A DNA stretch of 64,000 bases from positions 248,001 through 312,000 of the forward strand of contig NZ_JANUGZ010000001.1 of the NCBI RefSeq assembly GCF_024753205.1. Reading direction: 5' to 3'. Positions 54,919-64,000 of the stretch are shown here, piece after piece (the stretch's first letter is position 1; each line of letters starts with the position of its first letter). A program made the translations under genes and the position numbers. This DNA is from Massilia aurea (GTDB taxonomy: Bacteria > Pseudomonadota > Gammaproteobacteria > Burkholderiales > Burkholderiaceae_D). A model generated the notes under the pieces. The model ran no database searches and was not told where the DNA came from. It saw only the letters and a program-made list of their open reading frames with translations.

Positions 54919-56760
54919 ATGCCATTTCACCCGAAACGCCGCGCCCTGCTGCGCACCGTGCCGGCAGCCTCGCTGCTCTTCTCCGGCGTCACTGCGGCCG
55001 CCCCCGCCGCCCGCAAAGCGGTAACGCCACCTGACCCGTGGCAGCGCGCCAACGACATCATCGCCCGCTTTGCCACGCCACTGGTGTTTCGCAAGGAAGA
55101 CTTTGACGTCACCGCCTATGGCGCCAAGCCGGCATCGATGGTGCAGGTGCGGGGCCAGGTCGCTTCGCTCGTCGATGGCGTGCTTGACACGCCGGCGCCC
55201 GGCTCGCCCGACAGCTATCCGGCCATCGCGGCCGCCATCGCCGCCTGCCACGCCAAGGGGGGCGGGCGCGTCGTGATCCCGAAAGGCGACTGGTACTGCG
55301 CCGGCCCGATCGTGCTGCGCTCGAACGTCCACGTGCACCTGGCTGCCGGCGCACGGGTGCACTTTTCGGCCAACCCTGATCACTACGCGCGCCACGGCGC
55401 GCATGACTGCGGCGCCAACGGCAAACTGGTGCTCTCGCGCTGGCAAGGCAACGATTGCCTGAACTATTCGCCGATGGTGTACGCGATCGACCAGCAGAAT
55501 ATCGCGCTGACGGGCGAGGACTGGACCAGCATCCTCAATGGCCAGGGCGGCGTGCCGTTCGAGCCGGGCTTTGCGCAACAAGCCGAATGTTGGTGGGACT
55601 GGAAGGGCCGCGCCCAGCCCGGCCAACCCAAGCGCACCCGCACCGAGGTCGCCGCCAACCCGGCCAACGCCCCGCTCGACCGCGTCGTTCCCGGCATCGA
55701 CGCGGGGCTGCAGGCGAGCATCCAGAGCGAGGGAAACCGCTGGCAGACCGACTCGCGCTATCTGCCGGCGCTGTCCGAGGCCGGCGTGCCGGTCGAACGG
55801 CGCGTCTTCGGCCACGGCCACTACCTGCGTCCGTGCATGATCGAGCTGATTGGCTGCAGCAAGGTGCTGCTGCAGGGTTACCAAGTCAATGCGGCGCCGT
55901 TCTGGTTGCACCACCCGGTCGATTGCAAGGACCTGCTCATCCGCCGCGTGAACATGGAAAGCCTGGGTCCGAACAGCGACGGCTTCGATCCGGAAGCCTG
56001 CGACGGCGTGCTGGTCGACGAGTGCCAGTTCAATAATGGCGACGACTGCATCGCGATCAAGGCCGGCAAGAACAGCGACACGCAGCATGGCCCGACGCGC
56101 AATATCGTCATCCAGAATTGTGTGATGAACAGCGGCCATGGCGGCGTCACGCTTGGCAGCGAGATGGCCGGCGGGATCGAATACGTCTACGCGCAGCAGC
56201 TCGATTTTCGTAACACGCACTGGAAGGACGATCCGCTGAACACCGCGATCCGGCTCAAGACGAACATGAACCGTGGTGGTTTTCTGCGTCACCTGTACGT
56301 GCGCGACGTGACGCTGCCCAATGGCGTGGCGCTTGAACCCGGGCTGTACAAGCCACTGGCCGGCGCGCGCGACATCAGGCAGCCGGTCGCCTCTGGCGCG
56401 GGCGCCATCGTCACGATCGATTGCGATTACGTGCCGGGCGACGACGCGATACGCAATCGCCCGCCGCAGGTGTCGGACATCGACATCCGCAACGTCCGCA
56501 CGAAGAATGTCGATACGGGCAAGGGCCAGTTCTCGTGCTACCAGGCGTTCGTGCTGCTCGGCCCCGTGGCGTCAAGCTTCAACGGCAAGCCAGGCACGGC
56601 GATCCCGCCGATCGCGCGCGTGCGCATCAGCGACTCGGACTTCGGCACACCCGTCAACACCTCGCAACCGTGGTTCGTCCACAACGCTGTGGACATCACG
56701 CTCGACAACGTCACCATCGGCGGCAAGCGCTACAAGCAGATCCTGCATAAAAAGACCTGA
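54919..56760 (+). CDS. GH28 polygalacturonase family protein
   Basis: 613 residues, longer than most GH28. The N-terminus KRRALLRTVPAASLLFSG suggests a Tat or long Sec signal. The beta-helix active site is complete: D354 in NSDGFDPEAC, D375/D376 in NNGDDCIAIKAGKN, H407 in NSGHGGVTLGSEM, and the Arg/Lys pair in AIRLKTNMN. An internal insert lies between the N-terminus and the helix (~190-300). It hydrolyses polygalacturonan or rhamnogalacturonan; exo-action is likely given GH105 beside it. It follows the DUF4861 gene by 2 nt. Confidence 0.92.
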   Translation: MPFHPKRRALLRTVPAASLLFSGVTAAAPAARKAVTPPDPWQRANDIIARFATPLVFRKEDFDVTAYGAKPASMVQVRGQVASLVDGVLDTPAPGSPDSYPAIAAAIAACHAKGGGRVVIPKGDWYCAGPIVLRSNVHVHLAAGARVHFSANPDHYARHGAHDCGANGKLVLSRWQGNDCLNYSPMVYAIDQQNIALTGEDWTSILNGQGGVPFEPGFAQQAECWWDWKGRAQPGQPKRTRTEVAANPANAPLDRVVPGIDAGLQASIQSEGNRWQTDSRYLPALSEAGVPVERRVFGHGHYLRPCMIELIGCSKVLLQGYQVNAAPFWLHHPVDCKDLLIRRVNMESLGPNSDGFDPEACDGVLVDECQFNNGDDCIAIKAGKNSDTQHGPTRNIVIQNCVMNSGHGGVTLGSEMAGGIEYVYAQQLDFRNTHWKDDPLNTAIRLKTNMNRGGFLRHLYVRDVTLPNGVALEPGLYKPLAGARDIRQPVASGAGAIVTIDCDYVPGDDAIRNRPPQVSDIDIRNVRTKNVDTGKGQFSCYQAFVLLGPVASSFNGKPGTAIPPIARVRISDSDFGTPVNTSQPWFVHNAVDITLDNVTIGGKRYKQILHKKT

Positions 56761-56767
56761 CTCGCAA

Positions 56768-56853
56768 CAGGTCAGGCCAAATTTAAATATTTTTTAATTG
56801 GCCTGACCAAAATTGCAAGTTGTGTCATAGAATCTAAAAACTGGCCTGACCAG
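56768..56853 (+). promoter_or_regulatory. Three pectin-regulon palindromes before the second TonB receptor
   Basis: CAGGTCAGGCCAA (56768-56780), TTGGCCTGACCAA (56798-56810) and CTGGCCTGACCAG (56841-56853) all fit TTGGYCNGACCAA, with centres at 56774, 56804 and 56847. They lie between the GH28 stop and the receptor start at 56917. The AT-rich stretch between the first two likely includes promoter elements. Confidence 0.7.
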
Positions 56854-56916
56854 ATAAATAAATGCAGCGCCGGTGGACCTTCCGTGTCCACCCCGATAAA
56901 AACGCATGGAGACAGC

Positions 56917-59862
56917 ATGAACCAACACCCGCACCGCGCATCGCTGCGCAAACTCACCCTGTGCCTGCTCGGCACGGCCTCGGTATCCGCCATGTCGCTG
57001 GGCCCCGCGTTCGCGCAGGAAGTGGCCGCATCGCCGACGGGCACAGGCGCAGCGCAAACGGTGGTCGTCACGGGCCTGCGCGCCTCGCTCGAAAGCGCCC
57101 TGAACGCCAAGCGCCAGGAAAACGGCATCGTCGACGTCATCAAGTCGGAAGACATGGGCAAGTTCCCCGACACGAACCTGGCCGAGTCGCTGCAGCGGGT
57201 GCCGGGCGTCGTCATCGACCGCGATGCCGGCGAAGGCCGTTCGATCACGGTGCGCGGTCTGGGCCAGGACTTTACGCGTGTGCGCATCAACGGCATCGAG
57301 GGTCTGGCAACGACGGGCGGCACCGACAGTTCGGGCGGCACCAACCGCGGCCGCGGGTTCGACTTCAACGTGTTTGCGTCTGAACTGTTCAGCGCCCTGA
57401 CGGTGCGCAAGAGCTCCTCGGCCGACGTCGACGAAGGCTCGCTCGGCGCCACCGTCGATCTGCAGACACTGCGCCCGTTCGACCTGAAAGGCTTCAACGC
57501 TACCGTCGCCCTCAAGGGCAAGTACAACGACGGCTCGGAGAAGACCGATCCGCGCGCAGCCTTCATGATTTCGGATACGTTCTTCGACCGCAAGGTCGGC
57601 GTGCTGGTCTCGGGTGCGTTCTCGAAACGCCGTGTGCTGGAAGACGGTTTCAGCACGGTGCGCTGGGATAACGGCCCGTCGTCGGGCGGCTGGTGCGCCC
57701 CGCGCGGCGCCGCCGCCAATCCAACCAACTCGACCGCGACCACCTGCGGCCCCGCCGCGCAAGGCGTCGCGCGCCTGCCGAACACCCCGGAAAACCTGGC
57801 TACCTACAACGCCGCCAGCAGCCCGGACAACTTCCATCCGCGCCTGCCACGTTATGGCCGCTTGACCCACGATCAGGACCGCCTGGGTCTGACGGCATCG
57901 GTGCAATGGCGTCCGCAGCGCGGCACCCTGCTCACCTTCGACATGCTGTACTCGAAGCTCGACGCGACGCGCCAGGAAGACTTCCTGGAAGCGACCTCGT
58001 TCAGCCGCAGCGCCAGCCAGGGCGGCAAGCCGCAAATGAGCGTGGTGCAGGCCGAGTACGCGCCGAACGGCGCTCTGCTGTACGGCAAATACAACGGCGT
58101 CGATATCCGCTCCGAGCAGCGCTTCGACGAACTCAAGACGACTTTCACGCAGCCGACGCTGACACTCGAACACAAGCTCACCGACACGCTGAGCATGAGC
58201 GCCCGCTATGGCCGCGCCAATTCGAAGTTCCGCAATCCGGTGCAAACCACGGTCACGCTCGACGCGCTGAACGTCGATGGCTACACGCTCGACTTGCGCA
58301 ACGACGACCGCCGTCCGGTCATCGGCTATCCATTCGACCCGATGGGCAACCGTCTGGGCCTGGTCGGTGTGCCGCAGGTGGCCAGCGGCACGCAGCCGTC
58401 CACGGTCCCCAACACCACGACCAGCGAGATCCGCACCCGTCCGCAAGGCACCGACAACGTCAACAACGTCGGCCAGTTCGACCTGGCGTGGGAAGCCAGT
58501 GACATCTTCACGATCAAGGGCGGCGTCAACAGCAAGAAGTACAGCTCGGACACTTACGAATTCCGGCGCGTGAACCAGAACGACACGATCTTCGCGCCGC
58601 CCGCAGGCGCTACCGGATTGACGACCAACCTGACGGGCTTCGGCAGCAACCTGGGCCTGCCAGCCGGGAATCCGACCGGCTGGGCGGTGCCGAATCTGCA
58701 GGCGATCGCCGCGGCGTATGACATCTACTGCAACTGCATCAAGAGCGGCCCTGCCGGCGGGCCGGGCGACTTCCGGCTGTCGTCGATCGAGAACGGCAAT
58801 GCGCGCGGCAACAACCGTTCGGTCACCGAAAAGAGCGATGGCCTGTACCTGATGGGCGAGTTCCGCTACGACCTGTGGAACATCCCGGTGCGCGGCAACG
58901 TCGGCGTACGCCACGTGAAGACCGACCTGTCGACGACCGGCTACCAGGCCGCCGGTGGTGGCACCGCGGTCACGGTCGATCACGACTACAAGGACACGCT
59001 GCCGTCGTTCAACCTCGCTGCAAACATCACCGACGAATTCATCGTGCGCATCGGCGCCGCCAAGGTCATGACGCGCCCACAACTGGGTTTCCTGTCGCCG
59101 GGCGGCAGCATCGCCACCACGGGCAACCTGTCGATCAACACGGGCAACCCGTTCCTCAAGCCGTTCCGCGCCAAGACCTTTGACACCAGCTTCGAGTACT
59201 ACTTCAAGAACAAGGCGTTCGTCGGCGTGGGCCTGTTCCAGAAGAACATCGATACCTATATCCAGAGCCTGCGCACCAACGTGGCGTTCCGCGATTCGGG
59301 CCTGCCGCTGTCGCTGCTGCCGGCGAACTTCACGGGCGAAGAAGTGTTCGCGCTGACCACCCCGGTCAATACCGACGGCGGCAAGCTGAAAGGCTTCGAG
59401 ATCAACTACCAGCAGCCGTTCACGTTCCTGCCTGGCTGGGGCAAGAACTTCGGCACGCTGCTGAACTACACCCGGGTCTCGTCGAAGATCGAATACCTGG
59501 TCTCGCCGACCAGCGACGCGCGCATCACGGACGACCTGCTGAACCTGTCGCCGAAAGCATGGAACGCCACGCTGTTCTATGACGACGGCAAGTTCAGCGC
59601 GCGTGTCTCGGCGGCCCAGCGCTCGGGCTTCGTGACCCGCGTGCCGGGCCAGAACAACAACGACGTCGAAGGCAAGAACGAAACCCTCAACGTCGACCTG
59701 TCGTTCTCGTACAAGGTCAACGACAAGCTCGAGTTCACGCTCGAAGGCGTCAACCTGACCAACGAAGAAAGCGACCAGTTCATCAGCCGGGCGCGCAACA
59801 GCGTCGTCGTCAACAACGTCACGGGCCGCGAATATCTGTTCGGCCTGCGTTACAAGTTCTGA
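56917..59862 (+). CDS. TonB-dependent outer-membrane receptor (large, oligosaccharide type)
   Basis: 981 residues from ATG 56917 with a GGAGAC ribosome site; an in-frame GTG lies 33 nt upstream. A signal peptide ends at GPAFA/QE. The plug of the proteobacterial carbohydrate-receptor group is present: VVVTGLRASLESALNAKRQE, IVDVIKSEDMGKFPDTNLAES, LQRVPGVVIDRDAGEGRSIT and FNVFASELFSALTVRKSSSAD. The barrel ends REYLFGLRYKF. It imports oligosaccharides with TonB energy. Its position after GH28 and the three operators assigns it to pectin products (inferred). Confidence 0.92.
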   Translation: MNQHPHRASLRKLTLCLLGTASVSAMSLGPAFAQEVAASPTGTGAAQTVVVTGLRASLESALNAKRQENGIVDVIKSEDMGKFPDTNLAESLQRVPGVVIDRDAGEGRSITVRGLGQDFTRVRINGIEGLATTGGTDSSGGTNRGRGFDFNVFASELFSALTVRKSSSADVDEGSLGATVDLQTLRPFDLKGFNATVALKGKYNDGSEKTDPRAAFMISDTFFDRKVGVLVSGAFSKRRVLEDGFSTVRWDNGPSSGGWCAPRGAAANPTNSTATTCGPAAQGVARLPNTPENLATYNAASSPDNFHPRLPRYGRLTHDQDRLGLTASVQWRPQRGTLLTFDMLYSKLDATRQEDFLEATSFSRSASQGGKPQMSVVQAEYAPNGALLYGKYNGVDIRSEQRFDELKTTFTQPTLTLEHKLTDTLSMSARYGRANSKFRNPVQTTVTLDALNVDGYTLDLRNDDRRPVIGYPFDPMGNRLGLVGVPQVASGTQPSTVPNTTTSEIRTRPQGTDNVNNVGQFDLAWEASDIFTIKGGVNSKKYSSDTYEFRRVNQNDTIFAPPAGATGLTTNLTGFGSNLGLPAGNPTGWAVPNLQAIAAAYDIYCNCIKSGPAGGPGDFRLSSIENGNARGNNRSVTEKSDGLYLMGEFRYDLWNIPVRGNVGVRHVKTDLSTTGYQAAGGGTAVTVDHDYKDTLPSFNLAANITDEFIVRIGAAKVMTRPQLGFLSPGGSIATTGNLSINTGNPFLKPFRAKTFDTSFEYYFKNKAFVGVGLFQKNIDTYIQSLRTNVAFRDSGLPLSLLPANFTGEEVFALTTPVNTDGGKLKGFEINYQQPFTFLPGWGKNFGTLLNYTRVSSKIEYLVSPTSDARITDDLLNLSPKAWNATLFYDDGKFSARVSAAQRSGFVTRVPGQNNNDVEGKNETLNVDLSFSYKVNDKLEFTLEGVNLTNEESDQFISRARNSVVVNNVTGREYLFGLRYKF

Positions 59863-59886
59863 CCGAACGCGTCCTCGCGTCCTTGG

Positions 59887-59911
59887 GCCCGCGCTTGCGC
59901 GGGCTTTTTTT
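59887..59911 (+). terminator. Strong intrinsic terminator after the TonB receptor
   Basis: GCCCGCGC (59887-59894), a TT loop (59895-59896) and GCGCGGGC (59897-59904) form an 8-bp GC stem, followed by seven T (59905-59911). It starts 24 bp after the receptor stop and ends the pectin block. Confidence 0.9.
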
Positions 59912-59968
59912 CGCCCGCGTCCACCCGTGCAACGCAACGTCGCTCCGTGGGATGTCGCCGCCCATGCC

Positions 59969-60068
59969 GTAGGGTGGGCGGGTTTCCCGCCCACGCGTCC
60001 AAATCAACGTCGCACCGTGGCATGCTACGTTTCGTTGAACGCGTGGGCGGCATAGCCGCCCACCCTAC
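59969..60068. repeat. GTAGGGTGG-type intergenic inverted repeat, copy 2
   Basis: 100 bp, beginning GTAGGGTGGGCGGG and ending CCGCCCACCCTAC, with an inner GTTGAACGCGTGGGCGG arm. It matches copy 1 (17240-17323) except for a consistent A/G change in the stems and a longer middle. It lies between the terminator and glucose-6-phosphate dehydrogenase, making the 309-bp gap otherwise unremarkable. Confidence 0.8.
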
Positions 60069-60171
60069 TGCTATTCCGCGGGACAGTCCAGGCATCCGTC
60101 GGGCCTCAGGTACGCTACAATCTACGGCCCGCGACGCACGCGATTTTCTCCAACCTGCCAGCGAAAGACCC

Positions 60172-61638
<1,467 letters not shown>

Positions 61639-61657
61639 GCGACTCGACCGACCGCTG

Positions 61658-61676
61658 GCGCGGCCTCAGGCCGCGC
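61658..61676. terminator. Convergent hairpin between zwf and the MarR gene
   Basis: GCGCGGCC-TCA-GGCCGCGC overlaps the MarR stop codon and lies 20 bp after the zwf stop. Symmetric and GC-rich, it could stop transcripts from both sides, but no T tract follows. Confidence 0.45.
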
Positions 61677-62142
61677 TGGCTTCCAGGTTGGCGCGCACGC
61701 GCGCCAGCAACGCCATCAAGCGCGCCTGCTCGTCCTTGTCCAGCCCTGCCAGGGCAATCTTTCCTAATGCGCCGCTTTGCCGGTGCAGTTCCTCACACAC
61801 CGCCTGCCCTGCACTGCTCAGTGTCAGCCGGATACTGCGCCGGTCCGCTTCGTCGGCTGCCGCATCGAGCATCCCCGCATCGCGCAAGCCCTTGATCAGA
61901 CGCGCAACCTGCGCCTTGTCGCGGCCCGAGTGCGCGACCAGATCGCTCTGCGTCGCGCCGGGATGACGGCCGAAAAACCGCAGCACCTTGATTTCCATGT
62001 GCGCCAGTTCGTGCGAGCCGGCCTGTATGCCGTTGCGCAGCCCGCGCATCTGGTGCGAACGATACAGGTGCACGATCGCGTGCATCACCTCGAGCGCATC
62101 TTCGCCGCTTTTTTGGTTGACTCTATCAACTTCTTTTTGCAT
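61666..62142 (-). CDS. MarR-family transcriptional regulator
   Basis: 158 residues from MQKEVDRVNQKSG. Winged helix with recognition helix QSDLVAHSGRDKAQVARLI and the wing DEADRRSIRLTLSSAG (D-x-R pattern). Helical ends provide the dimer. It faces the siderophore-interacting protein gene across a 37-bp gap containing two short inverted repeats, so it likely represses that gene and itself. The effector is unknown. Confidence 0.9.
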   Translation of the reverse strand: MQKEVDRVNQKSGEDALEVMHAIVHLYRSHQMRGLRNGIQAGSHELAHMEIKVLRFFGRHPGATQSDLVAHSGRDKAQVARLIKGLRDAGMLDAAADEADRRSIRLTLSSAGQAVCEELHRQSGALGKIALAGLDKDEQARLMALLARVRANLEASAA

Positions 62143-62169
62143 AATGGTGGACGTTATCAACTAATTGAT
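62116..62169. promoter_or_regulatory. Two inverted repeats around the MarR/SIP divergent gap
   Basis: GTTGA-N5-TCAAC (62116-62130) lies in the first codons of the MarR gene, and ATCAA-CTAA-TTGAT (62156-62169) in the gap. Both share TTGAT/ATCAA halves, as a MarR dimer pair would bind. Confidence 0.5.
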
Positions 62170-62179
62170 GGAGTGTAGC

Positions 62180-62908
62180 ATGAGTGAAACCGACATCCCC
62201 ACGATCGAGCGCGTGCGCCACGACCTGAAACTGCGCGAGGTCACCGTCGCGCGCATCAACCGCGTCAGCCCCGGCTTTGCCAGCATCACCTTCCAGGGCG
62301 AGGCGCTGGCGGACTTCACGTCGCGGTCGTTCGACGACCACGTCAAGTTCATGTTCAACGACGCCAATGGCGAGCAGGTACGGCGCGATTACACGCCGCG
62401 CCGGGTCGACACCGACGCCCGCGAGATCGACATCGAATTTGCGCTGCACGGCCATGGCGGTGCTGCCGAATGGGCGCGCAATGCAACTATCGGTCATAGC
62501 GCGATCATCGGCGGGCCGCGCGGCTCGATGATCCTGCCGCTGGCGATGGACTGGCACCTCTTGATCGGCGACGACAGCGCGCTGCCGGCCGTGACGCGCA
62601 GACTTGAAGAATTGCCGGCAGGCGAGCGCGTCGTCGCGGTACTGCTGGTGGATGCAGCGGACCGCCGCGCGTTTGTGACCCGAGCCGATGCCCACATCCA
62701 CTGGGTCGACAGCGACGATGCGCTGTTGCAGGTGCTGAAGGATTTGCCGTTGCAGCCGGGCGCCGGGCTGGCCTGGGGTGGCGGCGAAGCGGCGCTGATG
62801 GCACGTGTGCGCCAGGTGCTGGTCGAGACGGGCATGCCACGCCAGGCCGCCAAAGTATCGGCCTACTGGAAACGCGGCGTGGCCGACCATCACGAGCGCC
62901 TGGACTGA
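62180..62908 (+). CDS. Siderophore-interacting protein (FAD-dependent ferric reductase)
   Basis: 242 residues. FAD-binding motif RDYTPRR in the N-terminal barrel (residues ~70-76), then an NAD(P)H-type domain (IIGGPRGSMILPLAMDWHLLIGDDSALPA, GLAWGGGEAALMARVR) and the C-terminal SAYWKRGVADHHERLD typical of ViuB/YqjH. It reduces Fe(III)-siderophores in the cytoplasm to release iron. It is divergent from the MarR gene, as YqjH is from YqjI in E. coli (a different regulator family). The ATG at 62180 is chosen because homology begins at MSETD. Confidence 0.92.
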   Translation: MSETDIPTIERVRHDLKLREVTVARINRVSPGFASITFQGEALADFTSRSFDDHVKFMFNDANGEQVRRDYTPRRVDTDAREIDIEFALHGHGGAAEWARNATIGHSAIIGGPRGSMILPLAMDWHLLIGDDSALPAVTRRLEELPAGERVVAVLLVDAADRRAFVTRADAHIHWVDSDDALLQVLKDLPLQPGAGLAWGGGEAALMARVRQVLVETGMPRQAAKVSAYWKRGVADHHERLD

Positions 62909-62920
62909 CAGGGCAGCCGC

Positions 62921-63556
62921 TCAGCGCGGATAGGTGAACCCGGTGGCGATATCCATCGGCACCAGGCGTTTTCCATCGCGTACCATCAGGCGGTCGGGCG
63001 GCTCGTCGCCGGCCAGTGCACCCGGCGTATTCAACAGGCCTTCGCCCTGGCGCACGAGCGGATCGCTGCGTTCGTAGACGTTGCGGCAACCCGTGGCCTT
63101 GAGTAGCGCCTGCACGACCGGCACCTTCCACATGTCGACACCGGCAGCGTTGAACTGGCAGATCAGATAGCCCTCGGCGCCACCATACTGGTGCACCTGC
63201 AGACCTGGCAAGCCATCCTTCTCACCATCGATCAAGGCGATCAGCGCCTGCGGATCGGCAGTGCGCAGCGTGGCGGCGCGCTTGTCGATGGCCGCCTGCA
63301 CGCGGCGCTTGATCATTGCATGATCGACCGGCTCGTCTTCGCGCAACGACCACATGCGACCGACGATTTGCGACTTGGCGTTGTAGGCAGCGCGGCCGAT
63401 GAACTGGCGCGTCGACGTTTGCACGATGGCGGTGATACCCGGCTTGTTGCGTTCGTGGCCCTTGCCGTCGACTTTTTCGACGGCCGACAGGTAGATCCAC
63501 GGGTCGCCGGCGAGCAGGGCTTTTTCCTTGCCCTGCTTGATGGTGATGATGAGCAT
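62921..63556 (-). CDS. Truncated RlmI-like protein (PUA and linker only, no methyltransferase core)
   Basis: 211 residues, about half of RlmI (~396). The PUA domain and following part are well conserved (GDPWIYLSAVEKVDGKG, FIGRAAYNAKSQIVGRMWSLREDEPVDHAMIKRRVQAAID, GLPGLQVHQYGG). It stops at GFTYPR just where full-length proteins continue with GHKTGFYLDQRDNR and the SAM domain. Downstream sequence is the 3' end of the SIP gene, so the catalytic domain was lost. It may still bind RNA, or be a pseudogene. Confidence 0.8.
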   Translation of the reverse strand: MLIITIKQGKEKALLAGDPWIYLSAVEKVDGKGHERNKPGITAIVQTSTRQFIGRAAYNAKSQIVGRMWSLREDEPVDHAMIKRRVQAAIDKRAATLRTADPQALIALIDGEKDGLPGLQVHQYGGAEGYLICQFNAAGVDMWKVPVVQALLKATGCRNVYERSDPLVRQGEGLLNTPGALAGDEPPDRLMVRDGKRLVPMDIATGFTYPR

Positions 63557-63626
63557 GTGTGACTTTCGTTTGCAGGACGGGGATGATACAGCAATCGCGC
63601 CCCCTCACTGCCCTTGAATAACGACC

Positions 63627-64000
63627 TCAGTCCACGGGCGTGGGCAGCGGCTCGCCGTTGAAGTGCGCCCGCAGATTGGCCACCGCCAGCGCGCCCATCG
63701 CGCGCCGCGCTTCGACCGTGAAGCTGCCCACGTGCGGCGTCAGCACGACATTGTCCAGCGCCAGCAGCGCCTGCGGCACCTGCGGTTCGTTCTCGAACAC
63801 GTCCAGGCCCGCGGCGCCCAGCCGGCCGTCCTGCAGCGCTGCAACCAGCGCCGCTTCGTCGACCACGGTGCCGCGCGCGATGTTGATCAGGGTGCCTTGC
63901 GGGCCCAGCGCCTCGATGATGGCGCGGTCGATCATGCCCTGCGTATCGGCGCCGCCTGGCATGCACAGCACGAGCATGTCGCTCTCCTGTGCCAGCGCGA
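63627..64000 (-). CDS. D-isomer-specific 2-hydroxyacid dehydrogenase (5' end outside window)
   Basis: The leftward frame is open past 64000. The visible C-terminal ~124 residues include the NAD-domain end and active site: LINIARGTVVDEAALVAAL, GRLGAAGLDVFENEP with the catalytic Glu, and VVLTPHVGSFTVEARRAMG with the catalytic His. Members reduce glyoxylate, hydroxypyruvate or other 2-oxoacids with NAD(P)H. The substrate cannot be told from this part. Confidence 0.9.
   Translation of the reverse strand, partial: ALAQESDMLVLCMPGGADTQGMIDRAIIEALGPQGTLINIARGTVVDEAALVAALQDGRLGAAGLDVFENEPQVPQALLALDNVVLTPHVGSFTVEARRAMGALAVANLRAHFNGEPLPTPVD

Noticed and set aside
56794-59994. Minus-strand open frame over 1000 codons across the second TonB receptor
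   Set aside because: Same codon-bias shadow. The plus strand encodes an intact plug and barrel with signal peptide.

Overview
The window looks like a chromosomal segment of a high-GC betaproteobacterium. The pectin-degrading repertoire with many TonB receptors, the gene style and the GTAGGGTGG-type inverted repeats suggest Oxalobacteraceae (Massilia/Telluria/Duganella-like). This assignment is inference; there is no rRNA in the window. No tRNA, rRNA or CRISPR array was seen.

Region 1 (1-17217) is a compact acyl-CoA catabolic locus. A divergent pair of operons is separated by a control region with three identical palindromes. Leftward, a fused enoyl-CoA hydratase/3-hydroxyacyl-CoA dehydrogenase, a thiolase, two dissimilar acyl-CoA dehydrogenases, an enoyl-CoA hydratase and a family III CoA-transferase follow one another, then an IclR regulator. 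Rightward are a second IclR regulator, a complete Liv-type ABC importer, ETF-ubiquinone oxidoreductase and glutaryl-CoA dehydrogenase. Gene content and order resemble the pim/dca dicarboxylate pathways, with a CoA-transferase in place of a CoA ligase. A likely flow is import of a medium-chain dicarboxylate, CoA transfer, beta-oxidation, and glutaryl-CoA to crotonyl-CoA, with electrons going to ubiquinone.

Region 2 (17329-31010, 34283-38296 and 50366-59862) is a pectin/galacturonate system in three blocks. Secreted enzymes are a CE12 esterase, a pectate lyase-pectin methylesterase fusion, an esterase-GH43 fusion, GH105, DUF4861 and GH28 proteins. Two TonB receptors and an ExuT-like transporter bring in the products. 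A complete oxidative galacturonate pathway is present: uronate dehydrogenase, SMP-30 lactonase, GarD, KdgD and ketoglutarate-semialdehyde dehydrogenase. Two GntR/FCD regulators lie among them, and palindromes of type TTGGYCNGACCAA precede five of the transcription units. Relics of a GH28 gene and of an esterase gene show past duplication and decay.

Region 3 interrupts the pectin blocks. It holds an AT-richer orphan gene (32065-34059) with a possible PD-(D/E)XK nuclease end, a porin/binding-protein/chemoreceptor unit (38656-41947), a ZnuD-like receptor with a small Cys/His protein, a diguanylate cyclase, and an accessory stretch (46338-49260). That stretch has small leftward genes each preceded by a degenerate repeat, a frameshifted gene, an IS66 remnant and a beheaded GGDEF gene.

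Region 4 (60172-64000) has glucose-6-phosphate dehydrogenase, a divergent MarR regulator/siderophore-interacting protein pair, an RlmI-like protein lacking its catalytic domain, and a 2-hydroxyacid dehydrogenase cut by the window end.
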